Shown: positions 1 to 8,863 of the stretch, piece by piece
How the letters are laid out: every line of letters begins with the position of its first letter
Position numbering within the stretch: position 1 is the first letter of the stretch
From: RGIG8745 sp045576655
GTDB lineage: Bacteria; Bacteroidota; Bacteroidia; Bacteroidales; Bacteroidaceae
Direction: 5' to 3'
Length of the DNA: 64,000 bases
NCBI GenBank assembly: GCA_045576655.1
Contig: JAZNGW010000011.1
Location: 1 to 64,000 of the forward strand
Translations under genes and position numbers: made by a program
The notes under the pieces: generated by a model
Databases searched by the model: none
Told to the model about the DNA's origin: nothing
What the model saw: only the letters and a program-made list of their open reading frames with translations

Positions 1-96
1 GTTCCACAATGGTTCGGGCCCTGCATTTTTTTGTATAACCTTATAACCTCACAACCTTTTAATTCCTGCAGGGCTCTTCACTTTTTCCTGAAACGG

Positions 97-128
97 TTTG
101 GAAAAAGAACGATTCGGTAGTAACTTTG
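97..128 (+). promoter_or_regulatory. Bacteroidota-type promoter of aroA
   Basis: TTTG at 97-100 and TAACTTTG at 121-128 are separated by 20 bases. This matches the Bacteroidota primary-sigma consensus (TTTG, 19-21 bases, TAnnTTTG). Transcription would start near 135, just ahead of the aroA start codon at 149. Read directly from sequence; activity is inferred. Confidence 0.75.
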
Positions 129-148
129 TGGTACTTTAAAATAAGTGT

Positions 149-1402
149 ATGCAGATAAAGACTTTTGCTCCTAAATATGTGAAGGGGAAAGTGATTTTAC
201 CATCTTCAAAAAGCATCAGTAACCGTGTGCTTGTCATCAATGCTCTTTCGGGCAACAGAGGTATGTTGCCTGAGAATGTGTCGGATTGTGATGATACGAG
301 GGTGATGATTAAGTGGTTGGGAGGAAACGACGAGACTGTTGATGTTGGTGCTGCTGGTACGGCAATGAGGTTTTCGACAGCATTGCTTGCTGTGAGCGAA
401 GGCAGTCGTGTCATAACTGGTTCTGAACGTATGAAGCAGAGGCCTATAGGCTTGTTGGTCGATGCCTTGAGAGTACTGGGTGCTGAGATTGAGTATGTGG
501 AAAATGTAGGTTTTCCTCCGCTTAGGATAAAGGGTTGCCCAATGTTGGAAGGTGGATGCGTGGTGCTTTCGGGTGGTGTGAGTTCGCAGTATATCTCTGC
601 ATTATTGATGATCGCTCCTGTGATGAAAGATGGTCTTACTTTAGAACTTGAGGGCGAAATAGTTTCGCGACCATATATAGATTTGACTATTAGTCTCATG
701 AGGAGATTCGGTGCCGACGTTCGTTGGATTTGTGAGAATGTGGTGAGAGTCGAACCTAAAGGCTATGTTGCAGGCAATTTTTTTGTGGAGAGTGATTGGA
801 GCGCTGCATCATATTGGTATGAGATGATGGCGTTGTGTGATGATGCTGAAATTGTACTTCCAGGGTTGTTAAGTAATAGTTGCCAAGGTGACAGAAAAGT
901 TGCGGAGCTGTTTAAAAAACTTGGAGTGGCAACTGAATTTGTTGATGGTGAGGGTTTTGATTCTTGTGTGAGACTCTATAAGGCGGGGCAGGTGTGTGAA
1001 CGCCTGAATTACGATTTTGTTGACCAGCCGGATTTGGCACAGACTTTTGTGGTGTGTTGCTGTATGATGAATATACCTTTCAGATTTACGGGTTTGCAGA
1101 GCCTGAAGATTAAGGAGACAGATCGTATTGCAGCATTGCGGACGGAAATGGCGAAATTAGGTTATGTTGTGGGCGAGGAGAACGGTAGTGTGTTGTTTTG
1201 GAATGGAGAACGTTGTAATGGTGATCCTGCCCCTGTAATAGATACTTATGATGACCACAGGATGGCAATGGCTTTTGCTCCGTGTGCGTTGAGATTGGGC
1301 CAGATAAGGATAAACAACCCTGAGGTGGTTTCGAAGTCTTATCCGAAGTTTTGGGATGACTTGCGCATGGTCGGTTTTGTTATTGATGAAGTTGAAATAT
1401 AG
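149..1402 (+). CDS. aroA: 3-phosphoshikimate 1-carboxyvinyltransferase (EPSP synthase)
   Basis: Transfers the enolpyruvyl group of PEP to shikimate-3-phosphate in the cytoplasmic chorismate pathway. The 417 residues match the usual family length. Visible motifs are the N-terminal SSKSISNR substrate-binding segment (residues 19-26), GTAMRF near 70-75, SSQYIS near 145-150, LKIKETDRIAAL in the C-terminal half, and DDHRMAMAFA near the end. These cover the residues that bind shikimate-3-phosphate and PEP. The start is supported by a promoter 20 bases upstream. Six bases separate it from the following small membrane protein, so the two are probably co-transcribed. Nothing about the protein looks degenerate. 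Confidence 0.96.
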   Translation: MQIKTFAPKYVKGKVILPSSKSISNRVLVINALSGNRGMLPENVSDCDDTRVMIKWLGGNDETVDVGAAGTAMRFSTALLAVSEGSRVITGSERMKQRPIGLLVDALRVLGAEIEYVENVGFPPLRIKGCPMLEGGCVVLSGGVSSQYISALLMIAPVMKDGLTLELEGEIVSRPYIDLTISLMRRFGADVRWICENVVRVEPKGYVAGNFFVESDWSAASYWYEMMALCDDAEIVLPGLLSNSCQGDRKVAELFKKLGVATEFVDGEGFDSCVRLYKAGQVCERLNYDFVDQPDLAQTFVVCCCMMNIPFRFTGLQSLKIKETDRIAALRTEMAKLGYVVGEENGSVLFWNGERCNGDPAPVIDTYDDHRMAMAFAPCALRLGQIRINNPEVVSKSYPKFWDDLRMVGFVIDEVEI

Positions 1403-1408
1403 AGAATT

Positions 1409-1831
1409 ATGATATACCTGATAGTTGCTTTAATTGTTTTGACTTTTGTGGCAATGCTTGCTGGTTGGTTGCATAACAGAAATTTGCAGAAACAGCTTGA
1501 GAGGGGGGAGATAACAGAACTTCCTTCGATTAAGGATGTTGAGGATATGGAGTGTTGTGGTCAGCATGAGACGTGTGAGAAAGATAGTCTGCTGGCAGCT
1601 GTGAGTAAGAATATTGAATACTATAATGATGAGGAATTAGACCGATTCAGGGGGCGTAGTAGCGATGGGTATTCGGAAAATGAGACAGAGGAGTTTCGGG
1701 AGGTGCTTTATACGATGAAAGAAACGGAGGTGGCTGGTTGGGTGAGGAGTCTTCAATTGCGTGCAGTGGAACTTCCTGACGGAGTGAAGGATGAGGTGTT
1801 CCTCATAGTGGGTGAGCGTAGAATGGGGTGA
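1409..1831 (+). CDS. small membrane-anchored protein of unknown function
   Basis: A 140-residue protein with one hydrophobic helix at residues 1-23, followed by a soluble, acidic region that is probably cytoplasmic. A Cys-Cys pair and a further Cys lie near residues 47-55 (ECCGQHETCE), so metal binding or a disulfide is possible. It lies 6 bases after aroA and 50 bases before porW on the same strand, which suggests co-expression. I do not recognise the family. The tight spacing and uninterrupted frame between two real genes are the main support that it is expressed. Confidence 0.75.
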   Translation: MIYLIVALIVLTFVAMLAGWLHNRNLQKQLERGEITELPSIKDVEDMECCGQHETCEKDSLLAAVSKNIEYYNDEELDRFRGRSSDGYSENETEEFREVLYTMKETEVAGWVRSLQLRAVELPDGVKDEVFLIVGERRMG

Positions 1832-1881
1832 TGAAGGTTTTTATGCAATATAACCCTTTGGTATTCGTTATTATATAGTAC

Positions 1882-4758
1882 ATGAAGAATATTCTTTATA
1901 TTATACTTGTTGTCTTCTGCGGTGCGGTGGTCTTTTCGTGTTCGACAAAAAAGAATACGGGTTTGACGCGGCGTGTGCAGGCGATCAAGGCCAAGTATAA
2001 CACTTATTATAACGGACACTTAGCCTTTATTGAAGGTATTGATGCTCAGGAAGAGGCTAATAAGGATAACTATTCGGAGGTTATCCCGCTATTTATGACG
2101 GGCAATAAGAATACTGTCTCGGTGGGAAAGTCTAATTTTGATCGTGCTATAGAAAAGTGTCAGAAGACTATCAAGCAGCATAGTATTACGAAGCGCCCAG
2201 AATGGAAGAGTAGCAAACCTAAGACTCAGAAGGATAAGATTTGGCTTAGCCAGAAAGAATATAATCCGTTTTTACATAATGCGTGGTTCCTGATGGCCGA
2301 TGCCCAGTTTCACAAAGGCGAATATCTTGAGGCTGCAACGACCTATGCATATATTCAGCAGTTGTTCTTTTCAAAACCAGACATAGTGGCAAAGGCAAGA
2401 ATGCTGGAGGCTAAGTGCTATGCAGAAATGGAGTGGTTCTATGATGCGGAGGATGTGATCAATAGGGCTATGCGCGACAGTTTCCCTGCTAAATATGAAT
2501 ATTTGAAGGCTTCAGCGCTTGCTGCATCGCAGATTCGTCAAGGGTTGTATGAAGATGCTATCCCAAATCTGCAGAAGGCTATAAAGAAAGAAAAGGGACT
2601 GCAGAAGTCGAGAATGTATTTCTTGTTAGGTCAGTTGTTTCATAAGGTGGGAAAGAATGATTTGGCTTATAAGGCTTTTAGGAAAACAATTTCGAGAAAT
2701 CCTCCTTACGAACTGGAATTTAATGCCAGAATTCAGCAGACAGAGGTGATGTCGAAGGGTAACACTAAGCAGATGATTAAGAAACTGCAGTCTATGGCTA
2801 AGAATCCTAAGAATAAGGATTATTTGGATCAGGTGTTCTATGCTATAGGTAACATTTACTTGGCTAAGGGTGATACGATGAGGGCTATATGGGCTTACAA
2901 GGACGGAGTGGAGAAGAGTACGCGGAATGGTGTGGAGAAGGGTGTGGTGATGCTGAAGTTGGGGCAGTTGTATTATGAGACAGAGGAGTTTGTGAAGGCG
3001 CAGGAGTGTTATGCTGGGGTAATAGGACTGATAGATAAGGATAGGGATGACTATGAAGATATAGATGAGCGTTCGAAAATGCTTGACGAGCTGTTGCCTT
3101 TTGCTCAGGCTGTTGAACTGCAGGACAGTTTGCAGGAACTTGCAAGGATGGACTCGGTGGAGCGCATGAAGGTGATAGAGAAGATAATAGAGGAGGTGAA
3201 GAAGAAAGAGAAAGAAGCAAGGAGGGCGGAGAATGCTACGGGTGTGGGTGGCTCAAATACAGGCAGGCAGAATGTGGCAAACAATGCTAATAGGGGCGGT
3301 ATGGCTGGTAGGACTCCTGGAAGGCAGTCGGCGGTGTGGTATTTCTATAACCCTACAGCTGTGGCTGCTGGTAAGGAAGAATTTAAGAAGAAATGGGGGG
3401 CAAGAGAATTGGCTGATGATTGGCGACGCAACAATAAGACTGTGTTAGGAGGATTTGAGGAAGATTCTGTGGCGCAAAATGATTCTGTGGCATCCGACAG
3501 CATGGGAGTAAATACTGAGGATTTGTCAAATAGTGGTGAAGAGAAAAATAAGGAGGAGGAATACGCTAATGATCCACATAGACCCGAATATTATTTGAAG
3601 GATATACCTTTCACCGACGAACAGTTGGCTGCATCGAATGCTGCATTGGTGGACGGACTTTTCAATTCAGGCGTCATATATAAGGATAGAATGGAGAATT
3701 TCCCTTTGGCGGAAAAGACTTTGTTGCGTGTTTGTAACGATTTTCCAGAGTATGAGGGTATGGATGAGACTTACTTCAATCTTTTTCAGTTGTACCTACG
3801 ACTGGGTAGATTGGAGGAGGCGCTTGCCTTTAAGAATAAACTGATATCAGAGTATCCTGATAATGAGCATGGGCAACAGATTGCAGACCCTAACTATGAG
3901 TTTAAGGCCAGATATGGCAGGCAGGTAGAAGATTCGCTTTACCAGATAGCATACGAAGCTTTCAAGGAAAATAACTTTAACAAGGTTGTTTCGACCAATG
4001 ATTATTTGGCGAAAGAGTATCCTGATGGCGATAACAGGGCGAGACTTATGTTCCTTACTGCGCTCAGCCGTCTGGAACTGGGAGAACGTGAACAGTTTAT
4101 GAGTTCGCTAAAAGAAATTGTTGAGAAGTATCCTAAGAGTACGGTGAGTGAACTTGCGGGTCTGTATGTTAAGGGACTTCAGGAGGGACGTATTCTTGCT
4201 AGCGGAAAGATGGAGATGGGGTCAATATGGTCAAGAGCGAAGGGCGCTAGTATGATGGCAGATTCGCTGATGATTGACACTGCCTTCACTGTAGATCCGT
4301 TGACAAACTTTGTTTTCGTTGTTGCTTATGAGCATGACAGCATAAATGAAAACCAGTTATTGTATGAGATGGCGTACTATAACTTTACGAAATTCACAGT
4401 TCGCAATTTTGACTTGAACTTTGAACAGGGGGATGGTGTTGACATGATGCAGGTGAGAACATTCCTGAATTTTGAAGAGGCGTACATCTATATGCACAGA
4501 TTGATGAGCGATAAGGACATGATGGCTAAACTTGAGGGACTTAAGATGTTTGTCATATCAGAGAGCAATCTGAAATTGCTGCAGAACGGAAAAAGTTTTA
4601 TGGATTATTTCGAGTTCTTTGATGCTAACTTCAATGCGATGTTGCCAAATGACCTCATCAATAGTACACTTGACGAGCCAGAGGAATTGCCTGTAAGGAC
4701 GGAAGAGGAAGAATACGACGAGGAGGAATATGAGGAAGAGGAGAACTGGATTTTCTAA
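1882..4758 (+). CDS. porW: type IX secretion lipoprotein PorW/SprE-like, TPR protein
   Basis: A 958-residue lipoprotein. The signal peptide ends in a lipobox with Cys near residue 20 (VVFSCSTKK). The start of the mature part (LTRRVQAIKAKYNTYYNG) is characteristic of the PorW/SprE family, an accessory lipoprotein of the Bacteroidota type IX secretion system. Several tetratricopeptide-type helical repeats span about residues 130-420 and 600-780. A charged, Ser/Asn-rich linker lies between them and the C-terminus is strongly acidic. It is followed after 30 bases by porX, and porT is close by, which supports the T9SS assignment. The family is named from remembered sequence features, not a search. 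Confidence 0.88.
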   Translation: MKNILYIILVVFCGAVVFSCSTKKNTGLTRRVQAIKAKYNTYYNGHLAFIEGIDAQEEANKDNYSEVIPLFMTGNKNTVSVGKSNFDRAIEKCQKTIKQHSITKRPEWKSSKPKTQKDKIWLSQKEYNPFLHNAWFLMADAQFHKGEYLEAATTYAYIQQLFFSKPDIVAKARMLEAKCYAEMEWFYDAEDVINRAMRDSFPAKYEYLKASALAASQIRQGLYEDAIPNLQKAIKKEKGLQKSRMYFLLGQLFHKVGKNDLAYKAFRKTISRNPPYELEFNARIQQTEVMSKGNTKQMIKKLQSMAKNPKNKDYLDQVFYAIGNIYLAKGDTMRAIWAYKDGVEKSTRNGVEKGVVMLKLGQLYYETEEFVKAQECYAGVIGLIDKDRDDYEDIDERSKMLDELLPFAQAVELQDSLQELARMDSVERMKVIEKIIEEVKKKEKEARRAENATGVGGSNTGRQNVANNANRGGMAGRTPGRQSAVWYFYNPTAVAAGKEEFKKKWGARELADDWRRNNKTVLGGFEEDSVAQNDSVASDSMGVNTEDLSNSGEEKNKEEEYANDPHRPEYYLKDIPFTDEQLAASNAALVDGLFNSGVIYKDRMENFPLAEKTLLRVCNDFPEYEGMDETYFNLFQLYLRLGRLEEALAFKNKLISEYPDNEHGQQIADPNYEFKARYGRQVEDSLYQIAYEAFKENNFNKVVSTNDYLAKEYPDGDNRARLMFLTALSRLELGEREQFMSSLKEIVEKYPKSTVSELAGLYVKGLQEGRILASGKMEMGSIWSRAKGASMMADSLMIDTAFTVDPLTNFVFVVAYEHDSINENQLLYEMAYYNFTKFTVRNFDLNFEQGDGVDMMQVRTFLNFEEAYIYMHRLMSDKDMMAKLEGLKMFVISESNLKLLQNGKSFMDYFEFFDANFNAMLPNDLINSTLDEPEELPVRTEEEEYDEEEYEEEENWIF

Positions 4759-4788
4759 TCATTCAGAGAATACAAGACTGCAATATAT

Positions 4789-6348
4789 ATGAATAGTAAC
4801 GGTACACTTTTGTGGGTGGATGATGAAATTGATTTGCTGAAGCCTTATATTATCTTTCTTGAAAAGAAGGGTTATGAAGTTGTGACAGCCAATAACGGGC
4901 AAGATGCTATAGACCTGTGCCGTGAAAAGGACTTCGACCTTATATTTCTGGATGAAAACATGCCTGGATTGAGCGGGCTTGAGACTCTGTCCGTCATTAA
5001 GGAGATTAATAATAATATCCCTGTAGTGATGGTGACCAAGAGTGAAGAGGAGAATATTATGGATTTGGCCATAGGTTCGAAAATAGCAGACTACCTCATT
5101 AAACCTGTGAACCCAAACCAGATTTATCTTACCATCAAGAAACATCTGCACAAGCGTGCTATAGAAAGCGAAGTGACAAATACCGGTTATCAGCAAAACT
5201 TCATGAAGATTGGTATGCAGATCAACGACTCTTACAGCCTGGAAGAGTGGGTGGAGGTTTACAAGCGCCTTGTGTTTTGGGAACTTGAACTTGCTGAGAC
5301 CAACAGCCCGATGACCGATATGCTGAGGATGCAGAAGGCTGAGGCGAACCAGGAATTTGCCAAGTTTGTTAGGAAGAATTATATGGACTGGGTGGCAAAT
5401 AGCGAAACACGTCCGCTGATGAGTCCTGATGTCTTTAAGAAGAAGGTGTTTCCTCTGCTCAGTGCCGGTGAAAAAGTGTTTGTCATTGTTTTCGATAATT
5501 TCCGCTATGACCAGTGGAGAGTGATAAGCCAGGAATTGTCAGAGGACTTCTCTTTTGATGAAGAACTGTACATGAGCATATTGCCTACGGCCACTCAATA
5601 CGCACGCAATTCCATATTTGCAGGTTTGATGCCTGACCAGATAGCCAAGATGTTTCCTGATTTATGGGTGGATGAGGACGAGGAGGAAGGCAAGAACCTC
5701 AATGAATCTCCGCTTATAAAGACTTTGTTGGAGCGCTATCGCAGAAAAGAAATATTCTCATACAATAAACTAAACAGTTCCGCCGATTCGGAAAAGCTTG
5801 TGTCTCAGTTCAAAGGATTGATGTCCAAGGACCTGAACGTGATAGTTGTGAACTTCATAGATATGCTCTCCCATGCGAGAACGGAATCGAAGATGGTGCG
5901 CGAACTTGCTTCGGATGAGAATGCTTACCGAAGCATTACATTGTCTTGGTTTAAGCATTCGCCTATATACGATCTTTTCAAGGCCATTGCAGAGACCGAT
6001 GCAAAGGTGATCATTACGACTGACCATGGTTCGATACGCGTAAACACGCCGTCGAAGGTGGTGGGTGACAAAAATACCAACACAAACTTGCGTTATAAGT
6101 TAGGCAAGAACCTCAGTTACAACGCTAAGGATGTATTTGAAATTAAGAATCCGGCTAAGGCTTTTCTGCCGTCGCCTAACTTGAGCACTTCGTATATCTT
6201 TGCGCAGAATGACACTTTCTTCGCTTATCCGAACAACTATAACTACTACGTAGGATACTACAAGAACACGTTTCAGCATGGCGGAATTTCGATGGAAGAG
6301 ATGCTTATCCCATTGATAACACTGCATAGTAAGCGTGCAAGGAAGTGA
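4789..6348 (+). CDS. porX: T9SS response regulator PorX (receiver plus PglZ domain)
   Basis: The N-terminal receiver domain (residues 1-125) has the acidic pair DD at 11-12, the likely phosphoacceptor Asp55 (LIFLDENMPG), and Lys105 (LIKPVNP). After a helical linker, about residues 200-510 form an alkaline-phosphatase-like PglZ domain with metal-binding-type motifs VFDNFRYDQW and TTDHGS. PorX works with the histidine kinase PorY to regulate type IX secretion genes in Porphyromonas and relatives, and the PglZ domain is a zinc-dependent nucleotide phosphodiesterase. No PorY gene is present in this window. It follows porW by 30 bases, so co-transcription is likely. Confidence 0.93.
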   Translation: MNSNGTLLWVDDEIDLLKPYIIFLEKKGYEVVTANNGQDAIDLCREKDFDLIFLDENMPGLSGLETLSVIKEINNNIPVVMVTKSEEENIMDLAIGSKIADYLIKPVNPNQIYLTIKKHLHKRAIESEVTNTGYQQNFMKIGMQINDSYSLEEWVEVYKRLVFWELELAETNSPMTDMLRMQKAEANQEFAKFVRKNYMDWVANSETRPLMSPDVFKKKVFPLLSAGEKVFVIVFDNFRYDQWRVISQELSEDFSFDEELYMSILPTATQYARNSIFAGLMPDQIAKMFPDLWVDEDEEEGKNLNESPLIKTLLERYRRKEIFSYNKLNSSADSEKLVSQFKGLMSKDLNVIVVNFIDMLSHARTESKMVRELASDENAYRSITLSWFKHSPIYDLFKAIAETDAKVIITTDHGSIRVNTPSKVVGDKNTNTNLRYKLGKNLSYNAKDVFEIKNPAKAFLPSPNLSTSYIFAQNDTFFAYPNNYNYYVGYYKNTFQHGGISMEEMLIPLITLHSKRARK

Positions 6349-6409
6349 ATGCAGACAGTAGCGAAGTTTGTCAATGCAATAGGAAATATAACAAAAGAAT
6401 CGAATATAT

Positions 6410-6901
6410 ATGATAATAACAATTAGTTCAGTAGAACAGATAACGGAAGCTGCCCATGAGTTTGTTGATGCGATGGGCGACAACACAATCTTTGCTTTTT
6501 ATGGCAAGATGGGAGTGGGCAAGACAACTTTCATTAAGGCAGTGTGTGAAGAGTTGGGCGTGACGGATGTCATAAACTCTCCAACCTTTGCTATTGTCAA
6601 TGAATATCTCGACGGACACGACTGTCCGATTTATCATTTCGACTTCTATCGCATAAAGAAAGAGGACGAGGTGCTCGACATTGGTTTCGAAGACTATGTA
6701 AATAGTGGAAACGTCTGCTTCATGGAGTGGCCCGAACTTATAGGCAGTTACTTGCCCGACGAGACTGTTAAGGTGTACATCGAGGAGCGCGAGGACGGTT
6801 CGCGTATTGTGATGATGGATGCCGAGGAGGAAGAAGAGACCGACGTCGTTTCCGAGATTGTCTCAGACGTGGTGCCCGACATAACTCCCGATATAATTTG
6901 A
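6410..6901 (+). CDS. tsaE: tRNA threonylcarbamoyladenosine biosynthesis ATPase TsaE
   Basis: ATPase partner of TsaB/TsaD in making the t6A modification at position 37 of ANN-decoding tRNAs. The Walker A motif GKMGVGKTT is at residues 32-40, followed by the family segments SPTFAIVNEY, YHFDFYR and FMEWPE. The family core ends near residue 135. The last 25 or so residues form an acidic tail (EEEEETDVVSEIV) that is an extension over typical TsaE. It is the last plus-strand gene of the aroA-porX run, with a hairpin following before the oppositely oriented porT. Confidence 0.93.
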   Translation: MIITISSVEQITEAAHEFVDAMGDNTIFAFYGKMGVGKTTFIKAVCEELGVTDVINSPTFAIVNEYLDGHDCPIYHFDFYRIKKEDEVLDIGFEDYVNSGNVCFMEWPELIGSYLPDETVKVYIEEREDGSRIVMMDAEEEEETDVVSEIVSDVVPDITPDII

Positions 6902-6943
6902 CGAGAACAGTGGCGGTTTACATATCCGCTTTTAATAGAAAAA

Positions 6944-6986
6944 TACCGCAGCGTGCAGGTTGCATGTTGCGGTAGTTTCTGTTTTA
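6944..6986. terminator. hairpin between convergent tsaE and porT
   Basis: TACCGCA at 6944-6950 pairs with TGCGGTA at 6968-6974. T-rich sequence follows on the plus strand. It sits between convergent genes and could end transcription from tsaE; it is less convincing for porT. Confidence 0.5.
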
Positions 6987-7021
6987 TGAGAAGTTAAGAT
7001 TGTGTTTTTTGGCGCTTTGCT

Positions 7022-7744
7022 TTACTCGAAATAGAAGGAGATGACGATCATCTTGGAGCGTCCTTTGTCGACCGACTTGGTGAAGATGAGTTTTGTTTCG
7101 TCGGTGAGGTCGCTGCGGTCTTTGTCGATGATGTCAAGGAGTCCGTAGCAGAATTTGATTTCAGGGATGAACTTGAAGAACGGCAGGTAGAAGTCGCAAC
7201 CGAGACCCACTTCCAGATAGCAGTCGAACGATTTGAGCAGGAGGTTTTTCTGCTTCTTCACGGTGAGGTCAAGCATGGGGTTTACACCGCACATCAAGTA
7301 GGGACGGTAGTTGTTGAAACGTTCAGCGCTGAACTTGAGGTCGATAGGGACTGAAATGTATGTCGATTTGATGTTCTGATGCTGGATGTCGCCGTTGAGC
7401 TGGTTGCGGAACGTGGCGGTTTTCGTGCCGAAGTGCATCGTTGGCACTGCCCTTAAGGCGAGGTGCTTTGTGAGGTATAGTTCGCCCAGGATGCCCACGC
7501 TGAACCCTGGGTCATAGTTGGCTATATCTGTAAACCACTGGTTGCCTTCCTCGTCGATGAATCCGTTGTTCTGTATCTCCATGTCCTGCATGTGCACGCC
7601 GGCCATAAAGCCGTAGTGGAGGCGGCGCTGGTCTATGTATGGGCGGTTCATGACCTTGCGTGTCTGCGCACAAGCTGAGGTGGCAGCCACAGCGGTGAAC
7701 GCTATGGTTACTATCATGAATAGGTATGTGCGTAGATGTTTCAC
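7022..7744 (-). CDS. porT: T9SS outer-membrane protein PorT
   Basis: A 240-residue protein with a signal peptide (about residues 1-26, ending in ACAQ) followed by an outer-membrane beta-barrel. The motif RPYIDQRRLHYGFMAG, the central segments NYRPYLMCGV and LEVGLGCDFYLPFFKF, and the end in alternating hydrophobics with a terminal Phe-Glu are typical of PorT. PorT is needed for type IX secretion and is thought to act in the outer membrane or periplasm. It is convergent with the porW-porX-tsaE run, giving three T9SS genes within 6 kb. It might be annotated only as a porin-family protein. Confidence 0.87.
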   Translation of the reverse strand: MKHLRTYLFMIVTIAFTAVAATSACAQTRKVMNRPYIDQRRLHYGFMAGVHMQDMEIQNNGFIDEEGNQWFTDIANYDPGFSVGILGELYLTKHLALRAVPTMHFGTKTATFRNQLNGDIQHQNIKSTYISVPIDLKFSAERFNNYRPYLMCGVNPMLDLTVKKQKNLLLKSFDCYLEVGLGCDFYLPFFKFIPEIKFCYGLLDIIDKDRSDLTDETKLIFTKSVDKGRSKMIVISFYFE

Positions 7745-7810
7745 GTCTTTTTTGCCTCAATGTCTTAATTATAACGTATTCTGTCCGGCATTATTGTATT
7801 GTGTGGGGAA

Positions 7811-7853
7811 AAACAAAGGGACTGTGTCAGGTGTTGACATAGTCCCTTGCTTT
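7811..7853 (-). terminator. intrinsic terminator of the ferredoxin gene
   Basis: AAGGGACTGTGTCA at 7816-7829 pairs with TGACATAGTCCCTT at 7835-7848 with one mismatch. On the minus strand it is followed by TTTGTTTTT. It lies 20 bases after the ferredoxin stop codon. Confidence 0.85.
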
Positions 7854-7869
7854 TTGTTATGTGCAGCAA

Positions 7870-8043
7870 TTATTCGCCTGCAACGATAGCGCCAGTTGGG
7901 CATGCATCTGCGCAAGTACCGCAGTCTACGCATACGTCAGCATCAATAACATACTTGCCATCACCTTCTGAGATAGCACCTGCAGGGCACTCGCCAGCGC
8001 AAGAACCACACATCACACAATCGTCTGTAATTACGTAAGCCAT
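7870..8043 (-). CDS. 2[4Fe-4S] ferredoxin
   Basis: A 57-residue protein read directly from the minus strand, starting MAYVITDDCVMCGSCAGECP. It holds two complete cluster-binding motifs, CVMCGSCAGECP (Cys 9, 12, 15, 19) and CVDCGTCADACP (Cys 38, 41, 44, 48), which is the clostridial-type bacterial ferredoxin pattern. Each cluster takes three Cys from one motif and the fourth from the other. It should carry electrons at low potential for enzymes such as pyruvate:ferredoxin oxidoreductase. The gene is monocistronic: a TACCTTTG promoter element lies about 50 bases upstream and a strong terminator 20 bases downstream. An overlapping plus-strand frame is only its shadow. Confidence 0.97.
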   Translation of the reverse strand: MAYVITDDCVMCGSCAGECPAGAISEGDGKYVIDADVCVDCGTCADACPTGAIVAGE

Positions 8044-8094
8044 AATTTTTGTCTTTTAGAATTATATAAACCGGTTAAATAGTATTCACAGTCG

Positions 8095-8126
8095 CAAAGG
8101 TAAAAAGAATTTATGACACACGACAA
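8095..8126 (-). promoter_or_regulatory. ferredoxin promoter
   Basis: On the minus strand TACCTTTG (8102-8095) matches the TAnnTTTG element. A TTG trinucleotide (8126-8124) lies 21 bases upstream, where the TTTG element is expected. The resulting leader would be about 45 bases. Confidence 0.6.
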
Positions 8127-8196
8127 GTTTTCGCCGAAAAAATGTGCAAAGTAAATGTGTGGGATGCTCGGCAACTTGTTGTGGCATTCAGGGAGA

Positions 8197-8236
8197 AAAC
8201 AAAATTCCCATTGCGCGGTCATGCGTAATGGGAATT
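8197..8236 (-). terminator. terminator after the small lipoprotein gene
   Basis: AATTCCCATT at 8203-8212 pairs perfectly with AATGGGAATT at 8227-8236. On the minus strand the stem is followed by TTTTG and more T residues. It lies 20 bases past the stop of the lipoprotein gene at 8256. Confidence 0.75.
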
Positions 8237-8255
8237 TCTGTTGCAGGTTGTGCTG

Positions 8256-8756
8256 TTATTGCATCTGAGTGGCAGCTGCTGTCATTTTGTTTGTGATTTG
8301 CATGTATCTTGAAGCCTGGGCAGCACTCATCTCGTCTTTGGAATCTTCTAATTTTTTGCTTACTTCTTGAGCCTTTTCCATAAGAGCCGGATATTCTGTC
8401 AAGGCGCTCATGTCTCCATTTGCGGCTTTTTTCATGTATGACACGTATTGGTCTACATACTCTTCGTAGCTGTCAAGAACTTCGTCGAAGTCGTTGCTTG
8501 CAGTACTTGTAGTGCTGGTTTCTTCTTCTGCCTCTTCTTCAGTTTCAATATCGATGTTTTCCACTACTTCTTCAATTGCGCCAAGGCTCTCTGTCACGCC
8601 TTCGAATTCTTCTAAAGCATCCTCAGTTGCATCTATGACTTCTGAAAAATCTGTGGTTTCATCTTCAGAATAACTGTTGTCGTTATTGCTGTTTCCTCCT
8701 CCGCAGCTTGTGATTAAAAGGCCTGCTGTTGCGACCATGAAAATTTTTTTAAACAT
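8256..8756 (-). CDS. small acidic lipoprotein of unknown function
   Basis: A 166-residue predicted lipoprotein: signal peptide with lipobox LLITSCGGG (Cys near 18), then an Asn/Asp/Ser-rich linker and a very acidic helical region (about residues 32-85, many Glu). A helical C-terminal half follows (about 90-166) with DEVLDSYEEYVDQYVSYMKKA. I do not recognise a catalytic domain. It is downstream of the SPFH/TerB/GYF genes on the same strand. A 34-36-base sequence block just upstream of it recurs upstream of the three-helix membrane protein at 9215, suggesting shared regulation. It has its own terminator. Confidence 0.85.
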   Translation of the reverse strand: MFKKIFMVATAGLLITSCGGGNSNNDNSYSEDETTDFSEVIDATEDALEEFEGVTESLGAIEEVVENIDIETEEEAEEETSTTSTASNDFDEVLDSYEEYVDQYVSYMKKAANGDMSALTEYPALMEKAQEVSKKLEDSKDEMSAAQASRYMQITNKMTAAATQMQ

Positions 8757-8781
8757 AATTTTGTAGTGTTTTGTTGGTTTT

Positions 8782-8817
8782 GTCTACTTCCTTTTATGGG
8801 CGTTTCGACTTTCTCCC
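8782..8817 (-). promoter_or_regulatory. leader motif, copy 1 (upstream of lipoprotein 8256)
   Basis: Contains GTCTACTTCC and GGGCGTTTCGAC and ends in TCTCCC (plus-strand reading). It recurs with few changes at 9624-9657, at a similar distance (about 26 bases) from the next start codon. Function is unknown; a shared operator, promoter or leader element is inferred. Confidence 0.5.
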
Positions 8818-8863
8818 GCTTTATCCTGTCCCTAAATGTGCATTGTCTGTGACAATTTAATGC

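Noticed and set aside
8031..8222. 63-codon minus-strand frame overlapping the ferredoxin start
   Set aside because: It runs through the ferredoxin promoter and the preceding terminator stem; no signal of coding.
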